A stretch of 64,000 bases of DNA from Antarcticimicrobium sediminis (GTDB lineage Bacteria; Pseudomonadota; Alphaproteobacteria; Rhodobacterales; Rhodobacteraceae): assembly GCF_004348975.1 (NCBI RefSeq), contig NZ_SMFP01000003.1:1-64000 (forward strand), read 5' to 3'. The position numbers and the translations under genes were made by a program. Position 1 is the stretch's first letter. Every line of letters begins with the position of its first letter. Under the pieces are notes generated by a model. The model was not told the DNA's origin, did not search any database, and saw only the letters and a list, made by a program, of their open reading frames with translations. Shown piece by piece: positions 34,387 through 43,404 of the stretch.

Positions 34387-34737
34387 TCAGGCCGCGGCAG
34401 GAGGGTCGCGCGCAGAGGCGGTCAGGGCGCGCGATTCGGCATGGGTTGCGCAGCTGGCAAAGGGCTGTTTGCGGGCCACTGTGACCAAGGGCACCGGTTG
34501 GATGTCCGGCGCGGCGATGGCCGCTAGCAGATGCAACGCGCAATCGGGGCAGATGTGCGGCCGACCGATCGGCTGGCCGTCTTCGTCCACATAGACCGCG
34601 ACCGGGCCGGTCCCGGTGCAAAGCACGATCTGACCCGCCGGGCCGGTGGCGCCCCGGGCCATGGCCATGCTGTGGCTGGTGAACACCATTGCGGCGACCA
34701 GCAGAAGGCCCAGATATGTGCGCAGCGTCTTGCTCAT
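34387..34737 (-). CDS. DUF2946-like small membrane-anchored protein
   Basis: A 116-residue protein with an N-terminal hydrophobic segment (TYLGLLLVAAMVFTS) and the CPDC motif in RPHICPDCALHLL, plus a later Cys and several His. It resembles small proteins encoded beside copper chaperones. It is 50 bp upstream of the PCu(A)C gene on the same strand, suggesting a copper-handling operon. The family assignment is tentative. Confidence 0.65.
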   Translation of the reverse strand: MSKTLRTYLGLLLVAAMVFTSHSMAMARGATGPAGQIVLCTGTGPVAVYVDEDGQPIGRPHICPDCALHLLAAIAAPDIQPVPLVTVARKQPFASCATHAESRALTASARDPPAAA

Positions 34738-34784
34738 TATGACAGGATATAGGCGCGCAACTGCCTAATATGCAAGCACAACGC

Positions 34785-34810
34785 AAAACCCCGCGCCTGT
34801 GGCGCGGGGT
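34785..34810 (-). terminator. Rho-independent terminator after rpmB
   Basis: Perfect 10-bp stem ACCCCGCGCC / GGCGCGGGGT with a three-base loop (34788-34810); on the minus strand it is followed by TTTTGCGTT. Confidence 0.85.
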
Positions 34811-34838
34811 CGCGGTAATGTCGTCAAAATCGCTTGGA

Positions 34839-35126
34839 TCAGGCTACGGTAGCGGCCTTTGCGATCTCTTTCTTGACTTTCAGCGCGGTGGCCGAAAGTT
34901 CCTCGTCCTTGGCTTTGGCCAAGAAGGCATCCAGCCCGCCCCGGTGATCAACGCTGCGCAGCGCCGACGCCGAGATGCGCAGCTTGATGCCGCGCTTCAG
35001 GGTTTCGGACTGGAGCGTCACATCGTTCAGGTTCGGCAGAAACCGGCGACGGGTTCTGTTTTTGGCATGGCTGACATTGTTGCCAGTCATCGGGCCTTTT
35101 CCGGTCAGTTCGCAGCGGCGCGACAT
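34839..35126 (-). CDS. rpmB: 50S ribosomal protein L28
   Basis: A 95-residue ribosomal protein beginning [20 protein letters not shown], with [18 protein letters not shown] and [23 protein letters not shown] at 35126 is chosen because AGGA lies seven bases upstream; another ATG two codons earlier is possible. It is monocistronic with its own terminator. Confidence 0.97.
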   Translation of the reverse strand: MSRRCELTGKGPMTGNNVSHAKNRTRRRFLPNLNDVTLQSETLKRGIKLRISASALRSVDHRGGLDAFLAKAKDEELSATALKVKKEIAKAATVA

Positions 35127-35333
35127 GGGCACATCCTCGTCTTTTTTCGGGCGCGGCAGTCAGAGGCATCTCGCCCCTGCATGGCCCTGCAAATAACAGG
35201 GGCGCCGCTTAGGCAGCGCCCGGAATCTTGTTCGCAGGCTATTACGCTGGGCACAGGGAGTCGTCAAGCCCCGGCCCCGGTGTTTCGCGCGGGTTTTGCA
35301 CAGGTTTCGGATCGGCTGCGAACATCAATGCGC

Positions 35334-36314
35334 TCAACCGCCCAAATGCGTTTCCAGCATCTCGGCGGCGGCACCTGCGGGGGTGATTTCGCCCGCAGCC
35401 ACCCGATCCGACAAGGCCGCCATCGCAGCGCGGGCCTGCGGGCTTTCCAAGCGGGCCAGAAGCGCCTGTCGCACCTCTTGGTCGAACCAGTACAGCGCCT
35501 GTTGCGCGCGGCGGCGATCCCAATGACCATTGTCTCGCCGCCACTCGACCAGCGCCTGCATCTGGGTCCAGGAGTCGGCAAGCCCGGTCCCCTCATAGGC
35601 CGAAACCATCATCGCCTTTGGAAAGCCTTCGGGGTCTTGCGGCCGCTTGCGCAGCAGACGCAATGCGCCGCCATAATCGGCACAGGTACGGGTGGCCGTC
35701 GGTTTCAGATCGCCATCGGCCTTGTTGACCAGAATCAGATCGGCCATCTCCATGATGCCGCGCTTGACGCCCTGAAGTTCGTCGCCGCCAGCAGGCGCCA
35801 GCAGCAATACAAACAGATCGGACATCTCGGCCACCACGGTTTCGGACTGACCAACGCCCACCGTCTCGATCAGGATCACGTCGAACCCCGCCGCCTCGCA
35901 CAGGGTAACCGCCTCGCGCGAGCGTCGCGCGACACCGCCCAGATGGGTCTGGCTGGGCGAGGGGCGGATAAAGGCGTTCTTGTCCCGGCTCAGCCGTTCC
36001 ATCCGCGTCTTGTCGCCCAGGATCGAGCCCCCCGTGCGCGCCGAGGACGGATCGACCGCCAGCACCGCCACCCGTAGCCCCTGACCGGTCAACATCATGC
36101 CGAAGGCCTCGATAAAGGTGGATTTCCCCACCCCCGGCGTGCCGGACAGGCCAATCCGGATCGCTTGCCGCTTGGCCCGGCGCAGGTAATCAAGCAATTC
36201 CATCGCCTGTACCCGATGATCGGCGCGGTTGCTTTCCACCAGCGTGATGGCGCGGGCCAGCGCCCGGCGATCACCGTTCAAGATCTTGTCGCCCCAGTTA
36301 TCTATCTGCATCAT
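35334..36314 (-). CDS. meaB: Methylmalonyl-CoA mutase-associated GTPase
   Basis: A 326-residue G3E-type GTPase: Walker A GLSGTPGVGKSTF, VDPSSARTGGSILGDKTRM, IETVGVGQSE and the base-specificity NKAD. Known: MeaB guards loading of adenosylcobalamin into methylmalonyl-CoA mutase and protects it from inactivation. The mutase gene is not in the window. Together with nrdJ it implies adenosylcobalamin use in this organism. Divergent from hrpB. Confidence 0.93.
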   Translation of the reverse strand: MMQIDNWGDKILNGDRRALARAITLVESNRADHRVQAMELLDYLRRAKRQAIRIGLSGTPGVGKSTFIEAFGMMLTGQGLRVAVLAVDPSSARTGGSILGDKTRMERLSRDKNAFIRPSPSQTHLGGVARRSREAVTLCEAAGFDVILIETVGVGQSETVVAEMSDLFVLLLAPAGGDELQGVKRGIMEMADLILVNKADGDLKPTATRTCADYGGALRLLRKRPQDPEGFPKAMMVSAYEGTGLADSWTQMQALVEWRRDNGHWDRRRAQQALYWFDQEVRQALLARLESPQARAAMAALSDRVAAGEITPAGAAAEMLETHLGG

Positions 36315-36482
36315 ATCATCCTGCTGCCCGGCACCTTACATGCCTTGCGCAGGCGCGCCTTGTCCAGAGCCGAGCCCGACAGGGTCGGGTCTGAAACCGG
36401 GCCTGTTTGCCGTCCATATGCCAAGGGGATTCGCTCGCCCCGGCGCTAGACAGCGGCAGCGAATTGGCGGAAAAGGCTGGCC

Positions 36483-38960
36483 ATGTGTGCCGCCCCTGCC
36501 CTGCCCATCGATGCTGTGCTGCCCGAGATAATTGCGGCGCTGCGCAGCCGTGGGCGCGCGGTCTTGCAGGCCCCGCCGGGCGCGGGCAAGACAACGCGGG
36601 TGCCGCTGGCGATGCTCGACGCCGGGCTTTGCACCAGCGGGGATAAGCGGGCGCGCATCGTGATGCTGGAGCCGCGCCGACTGGCCGTGCGCGCCGCGGC
36701 CGAGCGCATGGCCGAGACGCTGGGCGAAGCCCCCGGACACACCGTCGGCTATCGCATCCGCGGCGAGGCCAAGATCTCGAAACATACCCGGATAGAGGTG
36801 GTGACCGAAGGCATCCTGACGCGGATGCTGCAATCCGATCCGGAGTTGTCGGGCGTCGGCGCCGTGATCTTTGACGAGTTCCACGAACGCTCGCTGAACG
36901 CCGATTTTGGGCTGGCGCTGTGTCTTGAGGTCGCCGATGCCCTGCGCGTTGACCTGATCCTGCTGGCGATGTCCGCAACGCTGGATGCCGCCCCGGTGGG
37001 GGCGCTGATGGACGCCCCGGTGGTGACCTCCCAAGGGCGCAGCTTTCCGGTCGAGACCCGCTGGCTCGACAAGCCGCTTGCCGCCCGCGTGCGGCGTGGC
37101 GATGCGCTGGCCGATCTGGTGCTGCAGGCCGAGAAGGACACGCGCGCGAGTGGCGGCGGCATCCTCGTCTTCCTGCCCGGAGAGCGCGAGATCCGCCAGA
37201 CCGAGGCGGCCTTGGCGCGGCATCTGCCCGCGACATGTCAGATCCGCCCGCTTTACGGTGCTCTGCCCTTTGCCACCCAGCGTGCGGCGATCCAACCGGC
37301 GCAAGCGGGGCGCAAGATCGTGCTGGCCACCTCGATCGCCGAGACCTCGCTGACCATCGAAGACGTGCGTGTGGTGGTCGATATGGGACAGGCACGCCGC
37401 GCCCGGTTCGATCCCGGCTCTGGCATGTCGCGGCTGGTCACCGAAAAGGTGACCCGCGCCGAAGCGACGCAACGGGCGGGGCGCGCCGGACGGGTCGCCA
37501 AGGGGGTCTGCTATCGGCTCTGGACCAAGGGCGAGGAGGGCGCATTGGCGGCCTTCCCCCCGGCCGAGATCGAGGCGGCGGATCTGACCGGGCTGGCGCT
37601 TGAACTCGCCGTTTGGGGGGCCTCGGAAAGCGAGTTGGCGTTTCTCACCCCGCCGCCCGTGGGTGCACTGGCCGAGGCGCGGGCGCTGCTGACAATGCTG
37701 GGCGCGCTGGATGCCAAGGGGCGAATCACCAATCATGGCCGGGCGCTGGCGGCGCTGCCGTTGCATCCCCGCGTGGCGCATATGTTGGTGCGCGCTGGCC
37801 CCGAGGCCGCCCCACTGGCGGCCTTGATCGAGGCCCGCGATCCGCTGCGCGGCGCGCCCTGCGACCTCTCGCTACGACTGGAGGCGCTGCGCGATCCAAA
37901 ACGCTTTGCCCGCGACCGCCCCTATGAGGTGCTGCGCCCGGCGCTGGAACAGATCCGAACCGAGGTCAAACGGTTGCGCCCACAGGTCAAGCGGGCGGAT
38001 CTGCCGGGGCTGGGGGCGGCGGCGATGGCCGCGCTGGCCTATCCCGACCGGATCGGGCAGCGCCGCAAGGGCGATGCGCCGCGCTATGTGCTCTCGGGCG
38101 GCAAGGGCGCGGTGATGGCCCCCGGCGACGGGCTGGCAGGGGCCCCCTATATCGTGGCCACAGATCTGGACGGCGACCCGCGCGAGGCCAGGATCAGGCT
38201 GGCGGCGCAGATCTCGGAACGCGAAATCCGCGAGTTGTTCGCGGATCAGATCGGCTGGGTCGATCTGTGTGACTGGTCCAAGCGCGAACGCCGGGTGGTG
38301 GCGCGCAAACAGGAACGCTTTGGCGCGCTGGTGCTGGACGACCGCCTCTGGAAGGATGTGCCACCCGAACAGGTGGCGCGCGCCATGCTGGAAGGGGTGC
38401 GCGATCTGGGCCTTCGGCTGGAGGGGGCGGCGGCGCGGCTGGCGGCACGGGTGGAACTGGTGCGCGCCGAGGGCGGCGATTTCCCCGACTTCTCCGCCGA
38501 GGGGCTGATGGCCCACCTTGAAGATTGGTTGCTACCGATGCTCGGCCCCGTGCGCACGGGCGAGGCGTGGCGCAAATTCGATCTGCTACCCGCGCTGCAA
38601 GCGGTGCTGAACTGGGACCAGACGCAAGAGCTTGACCGCCGTGCACCACCCGCCTTTGTCACCCCGCTGGGGCGCAAGGTGCCGATTGACTACGGGGGTG
38701 GCGAGGGACCGGAAATCGCGGTGCGGCTGCAAGAGCTGTTCGGGGTGACGACACATCCCAAAAGCGGCGGTGTGCCGCTGAAGATCACGCTGCTCTCTCC
38801 CGCCCGACGCCCGGTCCAGGTGACCCGCGATCTGCCCGGATTCTGGGCCGGCTCCTATGCCGATGTGCGCAAGGACATGCGCGCGCAATACCCCAAACAC
38901 CCTTGGCCCGAAGACCCAACCCAGGCCGACCCCACTCTGCGGGTCAAGCGACGGCAGTAG
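36483..38960 (+). CDS. hrpB: ATP-dependent helicase HrpB
   Basis: An 825-residue DExH helicase. Motif I QAPPGAGKTTRVPLAML, motif II DEFHER, motif III MSATLD, motif VI QRAGRAGRVAKG, and the C-terminal HrpB region ending with LTRDLPGFWAGSY-like TRDLPGFWAGSYADVRKDMR. Known: HrpB is an RNA helicase-like protein with poorly defined function; loss is tolerated in E. coli. Stands alone, with a dispersed repeat about 90 bp past its end. Confidence 0.95.
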   Translation: MCAAPALPIDAVLPEIIAALRSRGRAVLQAPPGAGKTTRVPLAMLDAGLCTSGDKRARIVMLEPRRLAVRAAAERMAETLGEAPGHTVGYRIRGEAKISKHTRIEVVTEGILTRMLQSDPELSGVGAVIFDEFHERSLNADFGLALCLEVADALRVDLILLAMSATLDAAPVGALMDAPVVTSQGRSFPVETRWLDKPLAARVRRGDALADLVLQAEKDTRASGGGILVFLPGEREIRQTEAALARHLPATCQIRPLYGALPFATQRAAIQPAQAGRKIVLATSIAETSLTIEDVRVVVDMGQARRARFDPGSGMSRLVTEKVTRAEATQRAGRAGRVAKGVCYRLWTKGEEGALAAFPPAEIEAADLTGLALELAVWGASESELAFLTPPPVGALAEARALLTMLGALDAKGRITNHGRALAALPLHPRVAHMLVRAGPEAAPLAALIEARDPLRGAPCDLSLRLEALRDPKRFARDRPYEVLRPALEQIRTEVKRLRPQVKRADLPGLGAAAMAALAYPDRIGQRRKGDAPRYVLSGGKGAVMAPGDGLAGAPYIVATDLDGDPREARIRLAAQISEREIRELFADQIGWVDLCDWSKRERRVVARKQERFGALVLDDRLWKDVPPEQVARAMLEGVRDLGLRLEGAAARLAARVELVRAEGGDFPDFSAEGLMAHLEDWLLPMLGPVRTGEAWRKFDLLPALQAVLNWDQTQELDRRAPPAFVTPLGRKVPIDYGGGEGPEIAVRLQELFGVTTHPKSGGVPLKITLLSPARRPVQVTRDLPGFWAGSYADVRKDMRAQYPKHPWPEDPTQADPTLRVKRRQ

Positions 38961-39046
38961 CCCCCCCTGTCTGACGGCTAGTTTGGCGCAGCGTCTTGCG
39001 ACCCGACGCGCACAAGTCACGTCCGGTTCATATCGCGCCGCCCCAG

Positions 39047-39068
39047 CTTCTTCTTGGTCCAAATACTC
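39047..39068 (-). repeat. Dispersed GTATTTGGACCAAGAAG repeat, inverted copy
   Basis: On the minus strand it reads exactly the consensus GTATTTGGACCAAGAAGAAG with two more 5' bases. It lies between the convergent ends of hrpB and argF and is flanked by GC-rich CCGCAGGCTCCCC, similar to the flank of the 27789 copy. Confidence 0.65.
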
Positions 39069-39186
39069 GCGCCGCAGGCTCCCCCAGAAACGCAGAAGCA
39101 CCCCGACCTGCTGGCCCGGGTGCCTTGTCTGCCATTTGCCCCCTTAAGGGGAGCAAACGCGGAAAGCCGCTGTCAGGGCGCGGGGA

Positions 39187-40113
39187 TCACACGCCCAGAC
39201 ACCAGCGCATGACCGCTTTTTGCGCATGCAGCCGGTTTTCGGCCTCGTCAAAGATCACCGATTGCGGCCCATCCATCACCCCCGAGGTAACCTCTTCTTC
39301 CCGGTGCGCAGGCAGGCAATGCATGAACAGCGCGTCGGGTTTGGCATGTTTCATCAGCTCCGCATTGACCTGATAGGGGCGCAGCATGTTGTGACGGCGC
39401 TCCTTGGAGCTTTGGCTGTCGTGCATCGAGACCCAAGTGTCGGCGACCACCAGATCGGCGCCCTCGACCGCCTTGGACGCGTCGCGTTCGATCACCACCG
39501 TGCTGCCCGCCTTGCGCGCCAGCCCGACGAATTCCTCTTCCGGGTCCAGCTGCGCCGGACCGGTAAAGGTCAAGTCGAACCCGAATTGCCCGGCGGCATG
39601 CAGGAACGAGGCACAGACGTTGTTGCCGTCCCCGGCCCAGACCACCTTTTTACCCCGGATCGGGCCGCGATGTTCCTCATAGGTCAGGATATCAGCCATG
39701 ATCTGGCACGGGTGGGTGCGGTCGGTCAGCCCGTTGATCACCGGCACGTCGGCGTATTCGGCCATCTCGATCAGCACGCTTTCATCGAAGGTCCGGATCA
39801 TGATCAGATCGACATAGCGCGACAGCACGCGGGCGGTGTCGGCGATGGTTTCGCCATGCCCCAATTGCATGTCGTTGCCCGACAGCACCATGCTCTGCCC
39901 GCCCATCTGGCGCACACCAACATCAAAAGACACGCGGGTCCGGGTCGAGGGTTTTTCAAAAATCAGCGCGACCATGCGCCCGGCCAGCGCCTGATCGTCA
40001 TCAAGCGCGCCTTTGGGGCGGCCATCGCGGGCGCGTTTGATCTCGGCGGCCTTGTCGATCATCCCCCGCAACTCGGCGGGGTCGGTTTTGTGGATATCTA
40101 GGAAATGATTCAT
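39187..40113 (-). CDS. argF: Ornithine carbamoyltransferase
   Basis: A 308-residue enzyme of arginine synthesis (ornithine + carbamoyl phosphate to citrulline). Carbamoyl-phosphate motif [11 protein letters not shown], ornithine-site [11 protein letters not shown], and [10 protein letters not shown]. The family's N terminus (MNHFLDIHK) sets the start at 40113. It lies 71 bp downstream of argD on the same strand, a probable argD-argF operon. Confidence 0.96.
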   Translation of the reverse strand: MNHFLDIHKTDPAELRGMIDKAAEIKRARDGRPKGALDDDQALAGRMVALIFEKPSTRTRVSFDVGVRQMGGQSMVLSGNDMQLGHGETIADTARVLSRYVDLIMIRTFDESVLIEMAEYADVPVINGLTDRTHPCQIMADILTYEEHRGPIRGKKVVWAGDGNNVCASFLHAAGQFGFDLTFTGPAQLDPEEEFVGLARKAGSTVVIERDASKAVEGADLVVADTWVSMHDSQSSKERRHNMLRPYQVNAELMKHAKPDALFMHCLPAHREEEVTSGVMDGPQSVIFDEAENRLHAQKAVMRWCLGV

Positions 40114-40184
40114 GTTTTCTTCTTTTCTTGGGCTGGCCACTGTGGATAACTTCAGCGGCCAGCGCAGGATTTGTAAAGAGGCGT

Positions 40185-41360
40185 TCAGGCGGATTCGATC
40201 TGACAGGCGACCGCGTCGAGACGGATCAGCGCCTCGGCGATCTCCTCCTCGCTGAGGGTGAGCGGCGGCAGCAGCCGGATCACATTGTCGCCAGCCGGCA
40301 CGGTAATGAGCAGGTTGTCATACCCCGCCGCGACCACATCCGTGTTCGGCGCCTTGCATTTCAGGCCCAACATAAAGCCCGTTCCGCGGACCTCTTCGAA
40401 CACCTCGGGGTGGGCGGCGATCAGCCCTTCAAGCTTTTGCTGAAGCATGCCGGCCTTGCGGTTTACCGCGTCAAGAAACGCGGGCGTGTTGATCTCGTCC
40501 ATCACCGCGCAGCCCACGGCGCAGCCCAGCGGGTTGCCGCCATAAGTCGACCCGTGGGTGCCCGCCGTCATGCCGCTGGCGGCCTCTTCGGTGGCCAGGA
40601 CCGCGCCAAGCGGAAAGCCGCCGCCGATGCCCTTGGCGACCATCATGATGTCGGGGACAATCCCCGCCCATTCATGGGCAAACAACCGCCCGGTACGGCC
40701 CATGCCGCATTGCACCTCGTCGAGGATCAGCAGGCAGCCGGCTTCGTCGCACAGCGCGCGGATCGCCTTGAGCTCTGCATCGGGCAGCGGGCGGATACCG
40801 CCTTCGCCCTGTATCGGCTCCAGCAGCACGGCGGCGGTTTGATCGTCGATTGCCGCCTTGAGCCCGTCAAGATCACGCCACTCCAGATGCTTGAAACCCG
40901 GCAGCAGCGGGCCGAATCCCTTGGTCATCTTTTCCGATCCCACCGCCGCAATCCCGGCAGAGGAGCGACCGTGGAAAGAGCCGGAAAAGGTGATGATGTC
41001 GGTGCGCGCGGGCTGGCCCTTGTCGTACCAGTACTTGCGCGCCATCTTCACCGCCAGTTCACAGCTTTCGGTGCCCGAATTGGTGAAAAAGACGGTATCG
41101 GCAAACGTCGCCTCGACCAACTTGTCGGCCAGCGCCTCCTGCTGCGGAATCCGGTACAGGTTAGAGACATGCCACAGCGCCTCGGCCTGCTCGGTCAGCG
41201 CCTTGACCAACGCGGGATGCGCATGGCCCAGCGCGTTCACTGCGATGCCAGCGCCAAGATCTAGAAAGCGTCGCCCATCCGCCTCAATCAGCCAGGAGCC
41301 TTCGCCTTTGACGAAGCTCAGCGGCGCGCGGGTATAGGTCGGCAGAATGGACGGGATCAT
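40185..41360 (-). CDS. argD: Acetylornithine aminotransferase
   Basis: A 391-residue class III PLP aminotransferase. [33 protein letters not shown], the aspartate in [14 protein letters not shown], and the Schiff-base lysine in [13 protein letters not shown]. It transfers the amino group to N-acetylglutamate semialdehyde and may also act on succinyl-diaminopimelate. Strong AGGAGG upstream. First gene of argD-argF. Confidence 0.95.
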   Translation of the reverse strand: MIPSILPTYTRAPLSFVKGEGSWLIEADGRRFLDLGAGIAVNALGHAHPALVKALTEQAEALWHVSNLYRIPQQEALADKLVEATFADTVFFTNSGTESCELAVKMARKYWYDKGQPARTDIITFSGSFHGRSSAGIAAVGSEKMTKGFGPLLPGFKHLEWRDLDGLKAAIDDQTAAVLLEPIQGEGGIRPLPDAELKAIRALCDEAGCLLILDEVQCGMGRTGRLFAHEWAGIVPDIMMVAKGIGGGFPLGAVLATEEAASGMTAGTHGSTYGGNPLGCAVGCAVMDEINTPAFLDAVNRKAGMLQQKLEGLIAAHPEVFEEVRGTGFMLGLKCKAPNTDVVAAGYDNLLITVPAGDNVIRLLPPLTLSEEEIAEALIRLDAVACQIESA

Positions 41361-41630
41361 CAGATCCTCCTTTCAGGGTGTCATAGGCCCAAGGGAGTGC
41401 CCCAGCTTGGGCAGTGTCGTCAACGATTTGAGAGAGAGGGGCGCCGGATATGTGGCGCAAAGATCGAACGGGGCCGTTACGCGAAGGTGCGTCGACGTCG
41501 TACTGCGGCGATATGGCGGCGTTTGATCATGCCGCGCCAATAGCCCGAAGCGGCGCAAAAGAAAAGCGAAAATCAACGCCACAGTCACGCTTGAGCGGAC
41601 AATTTGGCGTCCACCTGCCTCCCGAAGAAC

Positions 41631-41644
41631 CGATTCGCGAATCG
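41631..41644. promoter_or_regulatory. GANTC palindrome upstream of gcrA
   Basis: CGATTCGCGAATCG is a perfect 14-bp palindrome with two CcrM methylation sites (GATTC 41632-41636, GAATC 41639-41643), 107 bp before the gcrA start. Known: GcrA acts with CcrM-methylated GANTC promoters in Caulobacter. Inferred: methylation-dependent control of gcrA. Confidence 0.6.
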
Positions 41645-41673
41645 CTGGTGGCTTGTATATCGGGATGCAGTGA

Positions 41674-41702
41674 TTAGAATACGTATCAATACGGAATTCT
41701 AA
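41674..41702. promoter_or_regulatory. Inverted repeat in gcrA upstream region
   Basis: TTAGAAT (41674-41680) and ATTCTAA (41696-41702) form a perfect 7-bp inverted repeat with a 15-bp spacer, within AT-rich DNA where a promoter is expected. Possible operator; the binding factor is unknown. Confidence 0.5.
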
Positions 41703-41733
41703 AGGCGGCCGCGGCAGCGCGGGCCGCTTTTCA
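41701..41733 (+). terminator. Terminator-like hairpin in the gcrA leader
   Basis: AAAGGCGGCC (41701-41710) pairs with GGCCGCTTT (41722-41730), one G bulged, followed by another T and C. It lies 20 bp before the gcrA start codon on the same strand. It could end a short upstream transcript or attenuate gcrA. Confidence 0.5.
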
Positions 41734-41750
41734 GCTTTGAAAGGCAGACC

Positions 41751-42359
41751 ATGTCCTGGACAGACGAGCGCGTTGAACTGCTCAAGAAAATGTGGGGCGA
41801 GGGCCAGTCGGCCAGTCAGATCGCCAAGGAACTTGGCGGGGTGACCCGCAACGCCGTAATCGGCAAGGTGCATCGTCTGGGCCTGTCGAACCGCAGCACC
41901 GGCGCCACCCCGGCCAAGGCCGAGGCAAAGGCGAAACCAGCCGAGCCAGCCAAACCACAGGCCGCCGCCAAGCCCAAGGCAGAGGCCAAGCCCGAGGCAG
42001 CCCCGCGCCCGGCCTCCGAGCCGAAACCGGCCGCCCCCGCCCCGGCCCCGGTCGAAACGCGTCCGGCCCTGCCCGCGCGCAAACAGATCATCCCGGCGGG
42101 CCAGCCGCTGCCGCCGCAGCCCTCGGCCAACGAAATCAGCCCCGAGGCCCTGGCCAAGGTCAGCGAAGTCGAGAAGAAGGCCAAGCGGCTGACGCTGATG
42201 GAATTGACCGAGCGTACCTGCAAATGGCCGGTCGGTGACCCCGCGACCGACGATTTCTGGTTCTGCGGCCTGCCCGTACAGCCCGGCAAACCCTATTGCG
42301 AGGCGCATGTTGGCGTCGCGTTCCAACCGATGAGCGCGCGGCGCGACCGCCGCCGCTGA
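41751..42359 (+). CDS. gcrA: GcrA cell-cycle regulator
   Basis: A 202-residue GcrA. The N-terminal helix-turn-helix MSWTDERVELLKKMWGEG and SASQIAKELGGVTRNAVIG then KVHRLGLS is diagnostic. A long Ala/Pro/Lys linker (residues about 50-125) joins a C-terminal domain with CKWPVGDP and FCGLPVQPGKPYCEAH. Known: GcrA binds RNA polymerase sigma-70 and activates promoters carrying methylated GANTC sites. The upstream region has a GANTC palindrome, an inverted repeat and a terminator-like hairpin. Confidence 0.96.
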   Translation: MSWTDERVELLKKMWGEGQSASQIAKELGGVTRNAVIGKVHRLGLSNRSTGATPAKAEAKAKPAEPAKPQAAAKPKAEAKPEAAPRPASEPKPAAPAPAPVETRPALPARKQIIPAGQPLPPQPSANEISPEALAKVSEVEKKAKRLTLMELTERTCKWPVGDPATDDFWFCGLPVQPGKPYCEAHVGVAFQPMSARRDRRR

Positions 42360-42496
42360 ACCCATTTACCGCGCCTGTGCGGCCGGGCACACCCCGGTCT
42401 GCACTGGCGCGGCTTGGCATCTGCCGCCTGCGCGATTAGGTCTTGCTGGCCCCCGCTTAACGACGGACCGACATATCTCAGCAAGGAACGCGCCCT

Positions 42497-43366
42497 ATGA
42501 CCACCCCCTATACCCCGCCCGAAGTCTGGACCTGGGACAGCGAGAGCGGCGGCCGTTTCGCCAGCATCAACCGCCCCATTGCCGGTGCCACCCATGACAA
42601 GGTGCTGCCGGTGGGCACGCATCCGTTCCAGCTGTATTCTCTGGCCACCCCCAACGGGGTAAAAGTGACCGTGATGTTCGAAGAACTGCTGGCGGCGGGC
42701 CACTCCGGGGCTGAATACGACGCTTGGCTGATCAATATCGGGGATGGTGATCAGTTCGGCTCGGGCTTTGTCGAGGTCAACCCGAACTCCAAGATCCCCG
42801 CGTTGATGGACCGCAGCGGCGAGACCCCGGTACGGGTGTTCGAATCCGCCGCGATCTTGCTGCATCTGGCCGAGAGGTTCGGCGCCTTTCTGGGCCGCCC
42901 CGAGGACCGACCCGAGATGCTGTCATGGCTGTTCTGGCAGATGGGCAGCGCGCCTTATCTGGGTGGCGGCTTTGGCCATTTCTACGCCTATGCGCCGGAA
43001 AAATGGCAATATCCGATCGACCGCTTCGCGATGGAGGTCAAGCGCCAACTCGACGTGCTGGATCGCAATCTGGCCGAGCGGCGTTTCATGACCGGCGACG
43101 ACTATACCATCGCCGACATGGCGATCTGGGCGTGGTACGGGCAGTTGGCGCTGGGCCGTCTGTATGAGGCAGGCAAGTTCCTCGATGTGGAGTCCTACAC
43201 CCACGTGCAGCGCTGGGCCAAGGAGATCGACGCCCGCCCGGCGGTACAGCGCGGTCGGATGGTCAACCGCCCCTTTGGCAAGCCCGAAACCCAGCTGCAT
43301 GAGCGGCACGCGGCCTCGGATTTCGACACCAACACGCAGGATAAACTGGCCCCCGACGCCAGCTAA
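42497..43366 (+). CDS. yghU: YghU-type glutathione S-transferase
   Basis: A 289-residue Nu-class GST with the family's long N-terminal extension (PPEVWTWDSESGGRFASINR) before the thioredoxin fold, the NPNSKIPAL loop, and RVFESAAILLHLAERF for glutathione binding. Known: YghU has disulfide-bond reductase activity toward 2-hydroxyethyl disulfide and lacks classical GST chemistry. Converges with dacB. Confidence 0.92.
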   Translation: MTTPYTPPEVWTWDSESGGRFASINRPIAGATHDKVLPVGTHPFQLYSLATPNGVKVTVMFEELLAAGHSGAEYDAWLINIGDGDQFGSGFVEVNPNSKIPALMDRSGETPVRVFESAAILLHLAERFGAFLGRPEDRPEMLSWLFWQMGSAPYLGGGFGHFYAYAPEKWQYPIDRFAMEVKRQLDVLDRNLAERRFMTGDDYTIADMAIWAWYGQLALGRLYEAGKFLDVESYTHVQRWAKEIDARPAVQRGRMVNRPFGKPETQLHERHAASDFDTNTQDKLAPDAS

Positions 43367-43404
43367 GCCGGACCAGCTAAACCGAGATCGGGGCGCGGTG
43401 CGGA

